64,000 nt of DNA from Bos javanicus (GCF_032452875.1 NC_083878.1:37277878-37341877), one strand, 5' to 3'; numbered from the stretch's first letter, positions 1-12,098 are shown. Notes: a model not told the origin generated them from the sequence alone. Translations and numbers: made by a program.

Positions 1-319
1 TAGTATTATTAAAATACCAAGGCTTTGTGTGTATTTAAAAATTTTGTCCTTATGGAGGTATATTTATCAAGGTAGGAGGATAAAGCATATTTTATCTATC
101 AATTTTCTAGACTGATTTATAACTTTTAAAAATCATTTTAATGATATATGGCTTCCATCTGTACTCATGTCCCAAGTCCTGCAGGTGTTAGTGGCAATAC
201 TGTCTGTCTATTGATATAATCATGTATTTTTTCTCCTTTGATTTGTTGGGAAATGAATTATAACAGTGATAATATTATTTAGCCCAGCTTACATGCCTAA
301 TATAAACTGGTCATGATGT
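1..319. other. AT-rich intergenic DNA, nothing recognised
   Basis: No coding frame, RNA gene or identifiable repeat was seen. Confidence 0.6.
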
Positions 320-736
320 ACTGTGCTGTGCTTAGTCACTCAGTCGTGTCCAAGTCTTTGTGACCCATGGACTATAGTAGTAGTCCCATGGACTACTACT
401 ATATACTATATACTATACTATATACTATATACTACTACTATATATAGTAGACCCATGGACTACTTCACCAGGCTCCTCTGTCCATGGGGATTCTCCAGGC
501 AAGAATACTGGAGTGGGTTGCCATGCTCTCCTCCAGGGGATCTTCCCAACCCAGGGATCGAACCCAAGTCTCCCACATTGCAGGCAGATTCTTCACCATC
601 TGAGCCACCAGTGAAGCCCAAGAACACTGGAGTGGTTAGCCTATCCCTTCTCTAGGGACCTTCCCAACCCAGGAATTGGACCGGGGTCCCCTGCATTACA
701 GGCAGATTCTTTCAGCTGAGCTACCAGGGAAGCCCC
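320..736 (-). repeat. Bov-tA-type SINE with internal TA-rich expansion and partial duplication
   Basis: Read on the minus strand it starts with the tRNA-like head (GGGCTTCCCTGGTAGCTCAG) and ends in the CACGACTGAGTGACTAAGC-type tail. The segment with GATCTTCCCAACCCAGG is present twice (about 535-625 and 655-735), so the tRNA-derived part is duplicated. Positions 362-462 hold an extra (ACT/TA)-rich palindromic stretch bounded by repeats of CCATGGACTA. Confidence 0.8.
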
Positions 737-1329
737 CATGATGTATTAGTTTGGGTTTTTTATTTTTGCATTTTTTTAGGACTTTTGCAGTCATGTTCGT
801 GAGTGAGAAAAGGCATCACTTTCCTTTCTTATACTGTCCCTTTATGTTTGTGGTGTTAGGGTTATGAGAGCTTCCTATACTGAGTTGGGGATTATTCTAT
901 CAATTTTGCTTTATGTTGCTTCAAGTTTTATTGCTAAGTCTATACACATTTAGAATTTTTATTATTTTCCTGATAAATTGAAGTTTTACAGCTTTATGTA
1001 GTTACCGTCTATCTGTCTAGTAATGATTTTGTCTTAAACTTTATTTTCTCTTATATTATTTCATTTGGTTAGTAAACAAATATCATTTGGTTAATGCATA
1101 TTTTTCCATTTTTTTGTCCCCCCTCCCAACCTAGTCTTTCTATTATATTGTTTTAGGTATCTTCTGTAACTAACATTTATCTACTAACATTTACATTTTT
1201 ATTCTTAAAAATTTAGTCTGGAAATCTCTGTTTTATAATCTCTTTATGTTTATGTAACTACTCACATATTAGATTTACTTCTACCATATTATTGTGTGTC
1301 TTTAAAACAAAATTTCTCTATGTGGCTAT
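737..1329. other. AT-rich intergenic DNA, nothing recognised
   Basis: The sequence is T-rich on the + strand with no convincing frame. It may be degraded LINE, but no family could be named. Confidence 0.5.
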
Positions 1330-1938
1330 ATTTGTCTGCTCAACCTGCCATAAGATTTGTTGGAGTAAACAACAGAAATTATTTTCCTCATAGTTTCAGA
1401 AGCTAGACATCAGATCAACATGCTGACAGATTCAGTTTCTAGTGAGAATGTTCTTCCTGGCCTGTGCGTGTGTGCATGCTTAGTCACTCATTCGTGTCCC
1501 ACTGCTTGTGAGCCTTTGAACTATAGCTCACCAGGCTCCTCTGTCCATGGGATTTTTCAGGCAAGAATACTGGAGTGGGTTTCGATTTTCCTTCTGCAGA
1601 GGATCTTCCCAACCTAGCAATCGAACCCACATCTCCCATGTCTCCTGCATTCCAGGTGTATTCTTTACCAACTAAGCCATCAGGGAAGCCACTTCCTGGC
1701 TTATAGATAGCCACCAACTCACTGTGTGTTCACATGACCTCTCTGGGCACACAGAGAGAAGCAGCTGGAAGGTCTCTTCTTGTAAGGACACTAATCCCAT
1801 TGGATCAGGACCTCACCCTTAACTACTTACTTAAAGGCCTCATCTCCAAATATAGCCACACTGGGGGCTAGGACTGCAATATAGGAGTGGAGAGGGAGGG
1901 GCACTCCTTGAGGGGGAGCATTCCATCCATAACAGAGG
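1330..1938 (-). repeat. MLT1-type MaLR LTR, interrupted by a SINE
   Basis: The arms resemble the reverse complement of an MLT1 LTR: near 1,365 AAACAACAGAAATTATTTTCC, then CTTGTAAGGACACTAATCCC, then CTCCAAATATAGCCACA near 1,853. MLT1 LTRs are remnants of old mammalian ERVL-MaLR retrotransposons. No internal viral genes are present. Confidence 0.65.
1462..1691 (-). repeat. Bov-tA SINE inserted in the MLT1 LTR
   Basis: A full Bov-tA unit in minus orientation. The 9-bp target-site duplication CTTCCTGGC flanks it at 1,453-1,461 and 1,692-1,700, which proves insertion into the older LTR. Confidence 0.88.
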
Positions 1939-1974
1939 CATTCTGCAGAATCGCTCTGTATTCTAGCTTTCAGA

Positions 1975-2560
1975 TTCTTTCTTCTGTTGTATAACCTGTC
2001 CTGAGAGATTTTACGTTTTACTGGTGAGACACAGACAATTAACAGTAAGATACATAATAATATTAGGTGCTAATAAGTGCTGGAGAGAGATTAAAGAGAT
2101 GTATGTATTTGGCAGGAGTGGGTAGTGAGTTGCAATTGAGGTAGGGGTGTGTCCAGCAGTGGTCTCACTGAGAAGATGACATTTGGGAAAATATCAAAGA
2201 AGGTAAGAAATGAGTCATGCAGCTAAATGAGGGGAAATTGTTCCAGAAAGAGGGAACAGCCAGGGCAGAGGTCTTGAGGACAAAATATGCCCAGGATGTT
2301 AGAGCAACAAGACAAGCCTAGGGTGGCTACAGAGAAGAGAGCAAGGGAAGGGTAGGAGGAAGAATTTAGAGAGATAGTGAGGGACTGGACCACAGGCCAG
2401 ATACGGTGAGTCTAACCCTCTCATTTTGTAATCCAACCCATGCTTATATTTCTGTAGGCCATGGGAAGGACTTTGGCTTTTTCTCTGAGAGCGATGGGCA
2501 TCGTGGAGGGTTCCGAGCAGAGAAGAGGTGTGGTTTCGTTTCATAGCATGATTCAGGCTG
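1975..2560 (+). repeat. Ancient mammalian interspersed repeat, family not named
   Basis: It resembles a common mammalian repeat with phrases such as AGTGCTGGAGAGAGATTAAA, CTCACTGAGAAGATGACATT, GCCAGGGCAGAGGTC and GTAGGCCATGGGAAGGAC. Two other stretches (41,990-42,330 and 49,560-50,520) share the same order of phrases. I could not assign the family from memory. Confidence 0.5.
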
Positions 2561-3899
2561 CTGAGTGGAAAGTCAACTTGGGAGGAGGTGAGAATGAGAA
2601 ATGAGGCACCGACAGGGATCCTGGGGAGCACTAGCATCTAGTGTGGAGGATGAGTCAGGCTTTCGGGTGTTCATCTTCGTCTGATGACCTTTCTGTCTGT
2701 TGAAGGCTGAGAGAAAGTCGTCAGCAACGGTAGGCTGCTTAACTGCCTTGAGGCAGAAATGGAAAGGGTGGACCTTGGAAGGCTGAGGGCTCCAATAAAT
2801 TTTGCCTCTTCCCAGCCAGGTTCCAAGTCAACTGAGAAATAAGACAGGACATATTCTTTGGAGAAAGGTCAAAATATCAACTTTATTACTGGGTCAAGGC
2901 TAGGTTAGAGGAAGTGGCTTTGTTAAGGCACATGGACTTGTAATGGAATCTGAGCATTTGACATACTTACCTGCCCAGATACAGAGGTGCTGGACTGCCT
3001 CTGCCTCCGCCAGTGAGGGCAGGACATTTGTTGTTAAGCTACAGCTTAGTGGGGAGCAGGGTGACAGAGCTCCACGCAGGCAAGGTGGATTTCCAAGAGC
3101 AAAAACGAGAGGGGCTGAGCTGAACTTGTACTCAGGGAGCAAAAGAACCACACTAATTTCCAAAGAGGTACATTTCCTCTTAGCATTACCCAGCTTTTCA
3201 TTCTGTTGACTTTTCAGGTTTAATCACTGTTATATACTCTATAATTTACTTTAAATTCTTCGGCATAGGCAGTGTGATGTAAATATGCACATTTACTTGA
3301 ATCTACACCCTATATTCAGTTTTCCTAATTCAGGAATATACACTGAAAAATGCTTCAGCTATCTTTATCTTGGACTAACAATAGAGACTCTGTTAATTAG
3401 ACAAATGGGTGACGACAGTAAAATGAGAGATATAGAAAGTGGGTGTTGGAAATTACAGACACTCTCACTCTTACCTAAACAAGGATTTGAAATTTTAGTA
3501 ATAATGGATAACCACCTATTGAATAACATCCTGTGAGTTCATAATGAAGTAAATAAATATTCTTTCCTATAATAGGAATTCAACAATAAAAACATTGTAA
3601 TGACAGAATTAGAAACTCATCCATGTTGCCCAAAATAGTAGAAGGGTTGCATGATGAACCATATGTTTACATAGGCTCACAGTGCCTTCCTGGCTACTGT
3701 TTAGTTACCAAGGGGGAAGCAGTGGCTTCATAGTGAGGAATCTTGGAGTGTCTCATCTCAACCAAGATGCCAGATTTAACATCACCCAATAACGGAGCAA
3801 GCCGTGACCATGTGCCTCCTGAAACGATGCGCTGAGGACACAGCATCACTTCTGCAGCATCCCTGCCAAAAATACGGAACCCTAATCTAATCATGAAAC
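2561..3899. other. Intergenic DNA, nothing recognised
   Basis: Short frames on both strands overlap each other and have no family likeness. No repeat was identified with confidence. Confidence 0.5.
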
Positions 3900-4320
3900 A
3901 TCAGACAAAGCCAGAAGGAAGAACATTCTACAAATAAATTGGTCTTTATGCCTCAAAATGTCAAGGGTACGAAAAGCAAAAAATGACTGAGGAACTATTG
4001 CAGGTTAAAGGAGGCAATGTGTTGGTGACTGACTGCAGTGTGTGATCCTGGAATGGATCCCAGACCGAGGGGGAAAAAAAGCTATAAAGGGCATTACTGA
4101 GACAATGACAAAATCTGAATATGGACTGAAGATTAGATAATAGGTTTATATCAAAGTTAAATCTCCTGATTTTAATATTGGTACAGTTCTTATGTAGGAA
4201 AATTCCCTTATTCTTAGGAAACAAAAAACCAACACTGAAATATTTAGTGGAGGATTCTTGTGCCCCCAATCTATCTATATCCTGTCAACAGAATGTTGTC
4301 ACATTTGCATCTAGTTAACC
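3900..4320 (+). repeat. Ancient L1M-type 3' end
   Basis: Phrases such as GACTGAGGAACTATTGCAGG, GTGATCCTGGAATGGATCCC and TATGGACTGAAGATTAGATA match the 3' untranslated part of old mammalian L1 copies. A related fragment lies at 46,810-47,340. Confidence 0.45.
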
Positions 4321-4329
4321 TTAAACTAG

Positions 4330-5355
4330 AAGCTAAACTAGAAGTTTAACCTTCCAGTTAATCTCCCGGAACAGAACTGGGCCTTCACAGAGGTCCCAGA
4401 ATAGGTCGCAGTACTGTTTGGTGTCTGCCTGCTCGTCAGTATTTGCATGGGTAGCAGAATTCAATCTAAGAATTACCTTCACTGTAGCTTGGTAAGGGGG
4501 TTACAATGAAGGCCATAGATATTCACCAAAGGAATCTGTTGCGAATAAACAATCATTTGAAGTGAGTTTGCAACCATTAAGCCTGTGCTCAGCCAGGAGT
4601 ATGGCTATCTTGGGAGCTACCAGTAACTCATCGGGAGGGTCCTGCTCCTGTCTTCATAGACTAGCCACTGTTTTAGGGGGTCCCCTCCACACCACTGGTG
4701 GGCAACAGAGATGGATTTATCACAAAGTAGACAATGCTCACACTTCACGACCCCGCACATGCTCAGGCCCCTTCCAAGGCCCTAAAGCTAATTTTGTATT
4801 CATCAACTTACATTCTTTTATCTTTAAACTGCTCCCTTCCTGCAAATTGTATAAGCTTCAGGCTCCAAAAAATCTGCTGGGCATTTTAAGTTTTGCTGCA
4901 GAAGGCTCTGAGATGGGTCAGAACCATACAGTGAGCTCACAAAACTGGACATTTCACTCCCCATTCTGTTTGTGATTCCCATTTAAATCAGTCATATTGT
5001 CTATCATTAGAGGGTTTGATGAGAGCCTTAAATGATCACATTAAGATACTCCACAAGTAAAGTGCACACATCATAAAGAGTCCCCAGTGTGAATATAAAT
5101 CCCTCTTACATTACAAATTTCTCAGGGAGAAATGAAAGTTTAAAGACCAGACCTACTTGAACGTTAAAAATCCAAAGACAATGACGTTTTGAAGGAATTA
5201 AATTTCAAAATCAAATTATCTTGCCCTTGTGAGCTGACGTTCAAATAAATGAAAGTCTAAAATTGATAAAAATCCATCTCCCCACTTCAAACCCAATTGC
5301 TAACCACTCCATCTTGGCTAGAGGTGTCTCAAGGTCTGGGTGGCACTGAGACCCT
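4330..5355. other. Intergenic DNA, nothing recognised
   Basis: A 137-codon frame at 4,562-4,975 has biased, low-complexity composition and no recognisable motif. It is treated as chance. Confidence 0.5.
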
Positions 5356-5367
5356 TCTGGCAGCTCT

Positions 5368-5633
5368 GCTGCTGCTGCTAAGTCACTTCAGTCGTGTCCG
5401 ATTCTGTGCGACCCCATAGACAGAAGCCCACCAGGCTCCCCCATCCCTGGGATTCTCCAGGCAAGAACACTGGAGAGGGTTCCCATTTCCTTCTCCAATG
5501 CATGAAAGTGAAAAGTGAAAGGGAAGTCGCTCAGTCGTGTCCAACTCTTAGCGACCCCATGGACTGCAGCCCACCAGGCTCCTCTGTCCATGGGATTTTC
5601 CAGGCAAGAGTACTGGAGTGGGGTGCCATTGCC
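5368..5633 (-). repeat. Bov-A2 dimeric SINE
   Basis: Two related monomers are joined by the AATGCATGAAAGTGAAAAGT linker, with the GCTGCTGCTGCTAAGTC tail end on the left. A 12-bp target-site duplication TCTGGCAGCTCT lies at 5,356-5,367 and 5,634-5,645. Confidence 0.93.
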
Positions 5634-6021
5634 TCTGGCAGCTCTAGCCATGACCAACTCTTCTGGGAAAATAGGTGGTTTCTTAAGACCCAGCCTGGCT
5701 TTCCACCAAATTAAGAAAATGAGTGACTCTCCAGTCCTGGATCAATTTTCTCAGGAAAAAGCCTGTTTTTGGTGTGGCTAGAGATCACAGCAGAGACTCC
5801 ATAGTATCTGAGGACAAGAGGATAGAATAAAAGTCCCTTGTCCCTCTGTTTCAAACCCTGAGTCTGAAACAGTGTTCTGAAGGAAGTCCTGTGGAGCCTC
5901 AGGAATGAGCAGAGACAGGTTGAAAATACAATTTGATTTAAAACTTCATTCAGTGATTGTGTCCAATGGTGTCATGCACTGCATCATACTCTGGGGGCAG
6001 TGGTGAGCAAGGCTAGTAAGG

Positions 6022-6560
6022 TGTTCAGTCGCTAAGTGGTTTCTAACTCCTGGCAACCCCATGGATTGCAGCATGCCAGACTCCTCTGTCTTTCACTATT
6101 TCCCAGAGTTTGCTCAGATTCATGACCATTGAGTCAGTGATGCTATCTAACCATCTCATCCTCTGCCACCCCTTCTTCTGCCTTCAATCTTTTCCAGCAT
6201 CAGGGTCTTTTCCAATGGATTGGCTCTTCGCATCAGGTAGCCAAAGTATTGGAGTTTCAGCATCACTCCGTCCAATGAGTATTCAGGATTGATTTCCTTT
6301 AGGATTGACTGGTTGGATCTCCTTGCAGTCCAAGGGACTCTCAAGAGTCTTCCAACACCACAGGTGAAAAGCATCGATTCTTCAACACTCAGCCTTCTTT
6401 ATGGTCCAACTCTCACATTCATACATGATTACTGAAAATACCATAGGTTTGACTAGACAGACCTTTGTTGGCAAAGTGATGTCTCTGCTTTTTAATACAC
6501 TGTCTAGTTTGTCAGAGCTTTCCTTCCAAGAAGCAGGAGTCTTACAAGGCCCTTCCCCAA
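6022..6560 (-). repeat. BovB LINE 3' fragment
   Basis: The reverse complement carries the 3' part of the BovB (RTE) reading frame, with WTARRSNQSILKEI- and YFGYLMRR-like text broken by stops and indels, followed by the 3' tail. It is diverged and 5' truncated. Confidence 0.85.
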
Positions 6561-8307
6561 AAGGATGAGGCCTGGGCACCCCCAAGTGCAGGCAGTCAGT
6601 TTGTCAAGAGCTTGGAGGAAGAATGGGTTTGCCAGCACAGGAGGTTACTTTGAACTCATTTCTCCCCAGGTAACTAGGAATGACAGTTCTTCCTGATTTT
6701 ATACGAGAGCGAGCCACACAGACAGCAGCCATCTAAGAGGAAGAAGGAGGGAGCCTCTGGGTCAGAACACATGAAGAAAAACAGCTGAATTCTTGTTCCC
6801 TCTGACCTTTCAGGCACAGCCTGAGGGGACTTCTCCTCCAGTGGTGTGCCACTGCGCTTCCTGACTCTGAGTTTCTGGGCAGGGGTCCCTGGTCACAGAT
6901 CTTATCACAGAGATTGCCAGCTTTACTTTTACTTCCCGATTGTAAAAAAAAAAATGACCTTTTTCTATCATCTTCCAGCTGCTTCTCAGGGCACAAGTCA
7001 TTTCTCTTAGCTCTTCGCTAACTGTATTACTTTGACATTTCTAGCATTTGGTTGACATTGCTCAGTGGAAAGTTTCCTACGGATACGCCTGCACTCCTTG
7101 AACTTTCAAACTCTGCCAAATTGCTACTCCAGCTGGACTTTTTACTCACCTTTTTGACAGAAACTTTGAATAAATGTGGTGGCTCACATGTTAGGACCCT
7201 TTCTCTTGACCTGTCTCCAGAGGAGATTAGGTGACCCCTCAACCAGTCCTTTAACAGTTGGAAGGTAGGAAGTTACAGCCATTGTCAGAAGGAAACTCTG
7301 GTTTTTAGATGTTACACAGAATGCAGAGGATGGATTATAACAGCCCCCCCCCCCAACTCTTTTTTTTAACCCTTAAGGCTTCAGGCATCTATCAGTCCAC
7401 ACCAGGCCTTTCTCACCTTCCTCCTACCCTCCTAATTATCCTCTCACTGTTTTTGTCCCCTGCCCTCCCACAGCTTTTCTTTGGGGTAGAATGCCCTGCT
7501 TCCATCTCTCTTCATCTTAGTCTTCAGGGGCTTGGGCAAGGCCACTTCTTCCGGGACAGGCAGCACCGTTGGCCATGCTGGCTCCTGGGAGAAAAACAAA
7601 GGGAGCCAGAGCCCACTTCCATGTGTTTCCATAGGAGACTTGTGATGAAGAGGACAGAGAGGAACCTTGTTTCCTGGCTAAAATGAAGGCAATAATGAGT
7701 ATCTCCATAGCAGCATTAAGTGATAAACATCCATGAAGCCAATGCCTTTCTGATTCTTTCAGGAATCTATCTACACATGGGTGGTATCAAACCTATCTGT
7801 ATAAAGGTAGACCCAGTGTGGAAGGGACTCTGACATCCCGGCCGGTTGAACCCACCACTGGTTCAGTCATTCTGCTGAGTTCTTCAGTTTCCCTTCCATT
7901 TTAGAATTCTCTCTTCTCCTCACCTGAGATTGTCAATACAGTGAGAGTTAGCTTGGTGCCCTGCTCATATCTGAATCAAGAACTGTTATTGTACTTTAAG
8001 TATCAGCATACACACACATTTCTAGTTTTACATGATTGCATGGTAACATCCCTAAAACATAGGCTATATCCTCAAAACAATGAAAGGAACTATTCAAACC
8101 AACCAATTGATTGGCCCTCTTAAAACCATAATGATTTTTGTTTTCTCCATGAATTAACAGGGTTCCAGGCCCAGTTAAGAGTCAAAACAACTTGTATTTC
8201 CAGAAAACCTAAACTAGAAATCATTTCCCAGTGTGAGAATAGAGCCACCAAAAGGGCCAGATCTGAGGTAAATATACAATCAATTACATTCCTCTATGTA
8301 TGAAACA
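6561..8307. other. Intergenic DNA, nothing recognised beyond simple repeats
   Basis: It contains an A run near 6,943-6,954 and a C run near 7,344-7,356. Overlapping frames of 60-125 codons on both strands between 7,300 and 7,700 show no family likeness. Confidence 0.5.
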
Positions 8308-8582
8308 GGGAGAAGGCGAGGGCACCCCACTCCAGTACTGTTGCCTGGAGAATCCCAGGGACAGGGGAGGCGGGTGGGCTGCAGTCCATGGGGTCGCTAA
8401 GAGTCAGACATGACTGAGCGACTTCACTTTCACTTTCTACTTCATGCACTGGAGAAGAAAATGGCAACCCACTCCAGTGTTCTTGCCTGGAGAATCCCAG
8501 GAACAGGGGAGCCTGGTGGGCTGCTGTCTATGGGGTTGCACAGAGTCGGACATGACTGAAACGACTTAGCAGCAGCAGCAGC
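8308..8582 (+). repeat. Bov-A2 dimeric SINE
   Basis: Two monomers joined by TTCACTTTCACTTTCTACTT-type linker, ending in the (AGC)n tail AGCAGCAGCAGCAGCA. Confidence 0.9.
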
Positions 8583-8682
8583 ATGTAGGGAACAAGAGAC
8601 CCTATTCACAATAGAAATAAGACCCCATAAAGTACCAAGAAATACTTTTAATGTGAAATATATATGACCTATGAGAAGAAAG

Positions 8683-8897
8683 GGCTTCCCAGGTGGCGTG
8701 AGTAGTAAAGAACCCACCTGCCAATACAGGAGACGTAAGAGACCTGGGTTTGATCCCTGGGTTGGGAAGATCCCCTGGAGGAGGGAATGACTCCCAGGCC
8801 AATATTCTTGCCTGGAAAATCCCATGGACAGAGAAGCCTGGTGAGATCCAGTCCATAGGGTCACAGAGTTGGACGTGACTGAAGCAACTTAGCATGA
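8683..8897 (+). repeat. Bov-tA SINE
   Basis: Begins with GGGCTTCCCAGGTGGCGTGA (tRNA-like head, B-box near GGTTTGATCCC) and ends near the ACTGAAGCAACTTAGC tail. Imperfect direct repeats (ATGAGAAGAAAG / ATGAAAAGAAAA) flank it. Confidence 0.9.
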
Positions 8898-9863
8898 AAA
8901 GAAAACCAACCAACTAAATGAATAAAGAAGCAGAAATGATGGTGAGCTACAAGAAGGCCTGATTGAATGGATCCAAGAACTGTGCTCCTTTTGGAGGCAA
9001 GAACATAATAAAGAAACAATTTCTGCTTAAACTATAGATTTATCCAAATTTGCAGTGAAAACCATGGAACATTTTTGAAAGATAAAATCATTTACTTGGA
9101 ATAGATAATAAACATCAAAGAAAATGACTGTGATCATCCTAATGGGTACCAAGGCTGCCATTTACGAAAAGATATTCTCAAACTATGTAAAGCATATAAT
9201 ACTGATACAAATCCATGCAACATAGTACCTAGTACAGAAATGAGAACCGGGCAATACTATGCATAAGAAACAAAAATATAAGGAAGGCCATGTGGTCAAT
9301 GGGAAAAGGAAAGATTAGCCAATAAACACGATTAAGGAATTTGGATTAAGGAATTTAAAATACTTATTCAATCCTCTTCTAACATTGCACAGAAATTAAT
9401 TCTAAATAAATTAAAGAAGTTCTGAAAGATCTAAATATATCAAATAGAAGAAAATAAAATGGAATCTTGATTAAACCTCTGATTAAAGGGATCCATGTCA
9501 AAGCACACAAGTTAGATATGAATTCATAAAAACTCAACATTCTAAAATCAAAACAATAAAATGCAGATGGCAGAGGGAAAATAGTTCCAGTGAAAAAGAC
9601 AGACAAGACCTGACAATTGCTAATAACTAAAATATGCTTAAAGAACCCATAAACAAAGGAAAACCTCTGACATCTCAGTATGGGCAAAGAACTCGGAAAA
9701 AAAGATTTTTAGGGAGGAATTAAATAGGTCAACACAAATTTTAAAATGTGCATCTTCATTAGTTGCAAAAGAAATGTAAAAACAATTATAAAGAGATTGA
9801 TTTGGCCTATTAACAAAGACTTTCAAAATGTTAATCAATGCTAGTGACAATTAAATGAACCTG
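8898..9863. other. AT-rich DNA, probably degraded LINE
   Basis: Stop-rich A-rich text with no clear family. It precedes an L1M 3' end, so it may be part of an old L1. Confidence 0.35.
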
Positions 9864-9986
9864 TTCAGTTCAGTTCAGTTGCTCAGTCATGTGTGACTCT
9901 TTGCAACCCCACGGACTGCAGTACGCCAGCCTTCCCTGTCGTCACCAAGTCCCAGAGCTGGCTCAAACTCCTGTCCGTAGAGTCAG
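9864..9986 (-). repeat. BovB 3' end, short
   Basis: Only about 120 bp of the BovB 3' terminus in minus orientation, with (TTCAG)n tail repeats at the left. Flanked by TGAACCTG at 9,856-9,863 and 9,987-9,994. Confidence 0.85.
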
Positions 9987-10079
9987 TGAACCTGGAGTTC
10001 TCATAAATTTCTACTGACAACAATTTGTTTGGAAAATTTTTCAGGCTTCTGAGAATGTTTATACCCTTTGAAAGATAAT

Positions 10080-10400
10080 TTTACTGTTGAGGATTTATGC
10101 TATAGCTAAAAAAACTTTTTGTATAAACAGATTTATTGCATCATTATTTATGAAAGGATACAGCAACAAAAAAAGTGTTTAGCTGCAGGAAAATGGTTAA
10201 ATAAACCTTGCTATATTAAGATAAGAGATACTAGACTGTATATATTTGAGATTACAAAGCTTATGCATGGAAAAATAATAATTGTGGTTGGATTGAATGA
10301 TGGAACTATCAGTGGATTTTTTTTTTATTCAATAGATTTTAAATACTACTTTTTAAATTACAGGATTTGTTTTTTCAGAAAAAGATAAATACAAATAGGG
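10080..10400 (+). repeat. Ancient L1M 3' end
   Basis: ATTGCATCATTATTTATGAA and GGAAAATGGTTAAATAAACC match the 3' portion of old L1 ORF2/3' UTR in plus orientation, strongly degraded. Confidence 0.55.
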
Positions 10401-10449
10401 AAAAGAAAAAGAATTGTGACTTTCTATAGGCAATCAATTAACAGTGATT

Positions 10450-10930
10450 CCAGAGGCCATCACTGTTAATATTTTATCGTCTGCCCAAACTTCAACAACT
10501 TTTGAATTGATAGCACATTCTCACGGTTTAAAAACCAGGAAGTATAAAAAGGTATATGGTGAGAAGTCTGCTTCTAGTGTTTAATCCCCCCAGTGTCAGT
10601 TTCCTACTCCTCAGATTTTTAGATGTTTTACACACACATGCAAATACAAATAATAGATTTCTCACCCTTTTTGTCCAAAGGGAAACATATCATGTACACT
10701 CTTCTGCAACCTGCCTGTTTTTCACTTAAAAATACATCTAGAAGTTCTTTCCATGTTGGTATAAGCGAAGCTTGCTCGTCTTTCTATAGTTACATAGCAC
10801 TGCACTGTGTGGATGTACTGGAGTTTATTCACATAGTCCACTGTTAATAATGTACATGCTTTTTCTCTAAGTAAAATTTCTCTTTATAGGTTTCTATAGT
10901 TTCATGATTACCTTTAATAAATGTACATTT
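10450..10930 (-). repeat. Ancient L1M fragment
   Basis: Reverse-complement L1 3' text (TTCTTTCCATGTTGGTATAA, ACATAGCACTGCACTGTGTG) in the order seen in antisense L1M copies. Confidence 0.45.
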
Positions 10931-11407
10931 TAATGAAAAAGGAAACTGTATTTTTAAAAGTATTGATTAGGCTATTAAAATTTCATCAAAATTTTCAGAC
11001 ATTAATTACAATTCAGAGATACTAACTTTCTAATTTCAAGGGTTCAACACAGAGCTGTAAATAGGTAAAAAGATAGAACCAGTCCCTCCAGAAATCTGCC
11101 GCCACGAAGGCAATTCAAGATTCAGTGACACAGTATTATGACCATATTCTGTGAAACAATCTGTCAGCGTTTTCAGAAATAAGCTGTGCAGTGCCTGGAG
11201 GGCCAGCTAGCTTGGCTCCCTGGAAGAGCTGTCAGTGAGGACAGGGCTGGCCTGGGTGACATGCTCTTAAATAGCTCAGAGGCCAAAGCACACTGCAGGG
11301 TGTCAGGCATCCTTCTGACATTTCACTTGGTTATGAACTTAGAGTTGAATCTTTATCAAAATGAAATGTGTGTATGTGAATGCCTTCCTAAGAGAAAACC
11401 TAGGGTA

Positions 11408-11491
11408 AGCACAGGGAGGCCTGGCGTGCTGCGATTCATGGGGTCGCAAAGAGTCGGACACGACTGAGCGACTGATCTGATCTGATCTGAA
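11408..11491 (+). repeat. BovB/ART2 3' terminal fragment with variant tail
   Basis: About 80 bp of BovB terminus ending GAGTCGGACACGACTGAGCG, followed by three TGATC repeats instead of the usual TGAAC tail units. Confidence 0.75.
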
Positions 11492-11529
11492 GCACTATGT
11501 GTAATTAAGAAGATAACTTCCAGCACGTG

Positions 11530-11965
11530 TTTAGCTCTCTATCACTGTGTTAACAAGACATCCCAAAATGTAAACACTAAACAACAGTCATTATTTCTTG
11601 CAGTTCTGAGGGTTGACTCAGCTCCACTGAAAGGAAGTGTTGCTCCATGTTGTGTGGCCGAGGACACTCACACTGTTGCATTCTGTTGGCAGCTTGGTTG
11701 GAACTGGAATGTCCTAATGGCTGCCAGTGTCCCCCCACCCACCACTTGGTCTTTCACCCTTCAGGGACTAGCTCCAAGATGAAGCACTCCAAGAGGACAA
11801 GCCCCTGTGTGCAAGTGCTTATTAAGCCTCTGTTAGCATCACATTTGCTAATGTTCCTTTGGCCAAAGAAAAAACATGGTCAAGGCCAGAGTCAAGGACT
11901 TGAGTACACAAAGACATGAATACAACAGAGTGATTTTTACTGGAGACACCAGAGTAACATATTGC
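11530..11965 (-). repeat. Ancient mammalian repeat, family uncertain
   Basis: ACTAAACAACAGTCATTATTTC followed by TTGCAGTTCTGAGGGTTGAC resembles the 'cttaaaacaacaaacatttatt...cagttctg' opening of several old mammalian LTR/DNA elements. Too degraded for a firm call. Confidence 0.35.
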
Positions 11966-12098
11966 CACACCATGTTTCTCTCTGGTCTTTTGTTTGAAAG
12001 GATGGACTTACTCTGCTAAGGTAGGAAGCAAGTAAAACACTGAACTAGGACCAGAGATCACCGAGGTAAAGTTGCTCTGACTTTAAAAAACATCCCTC

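Noticed and set aside
1330..1938. Possible retroviral gene content next to the MLT1 LTR (also at 57,300-57,758)
   Set aside because: Both are solo LTR remnants. No gag, pol or env text was seen nearby.
4562..4975. 137-codon plus-strand frame
   Set aside because: Ser/Leu/His-rich translation without motifs, no promoter or splice context, and overlapping stops in closely related phases. Consistent with chance.
8683..8760. tRNA-like sequence with A/B boxes at SINE heads (here and at other Bov-tA and CHR copies)
   Set aside because: These are tRNA-derived SINE heads. No complete cloverleaf or free 3' end is present, so they are not tRNA genes.
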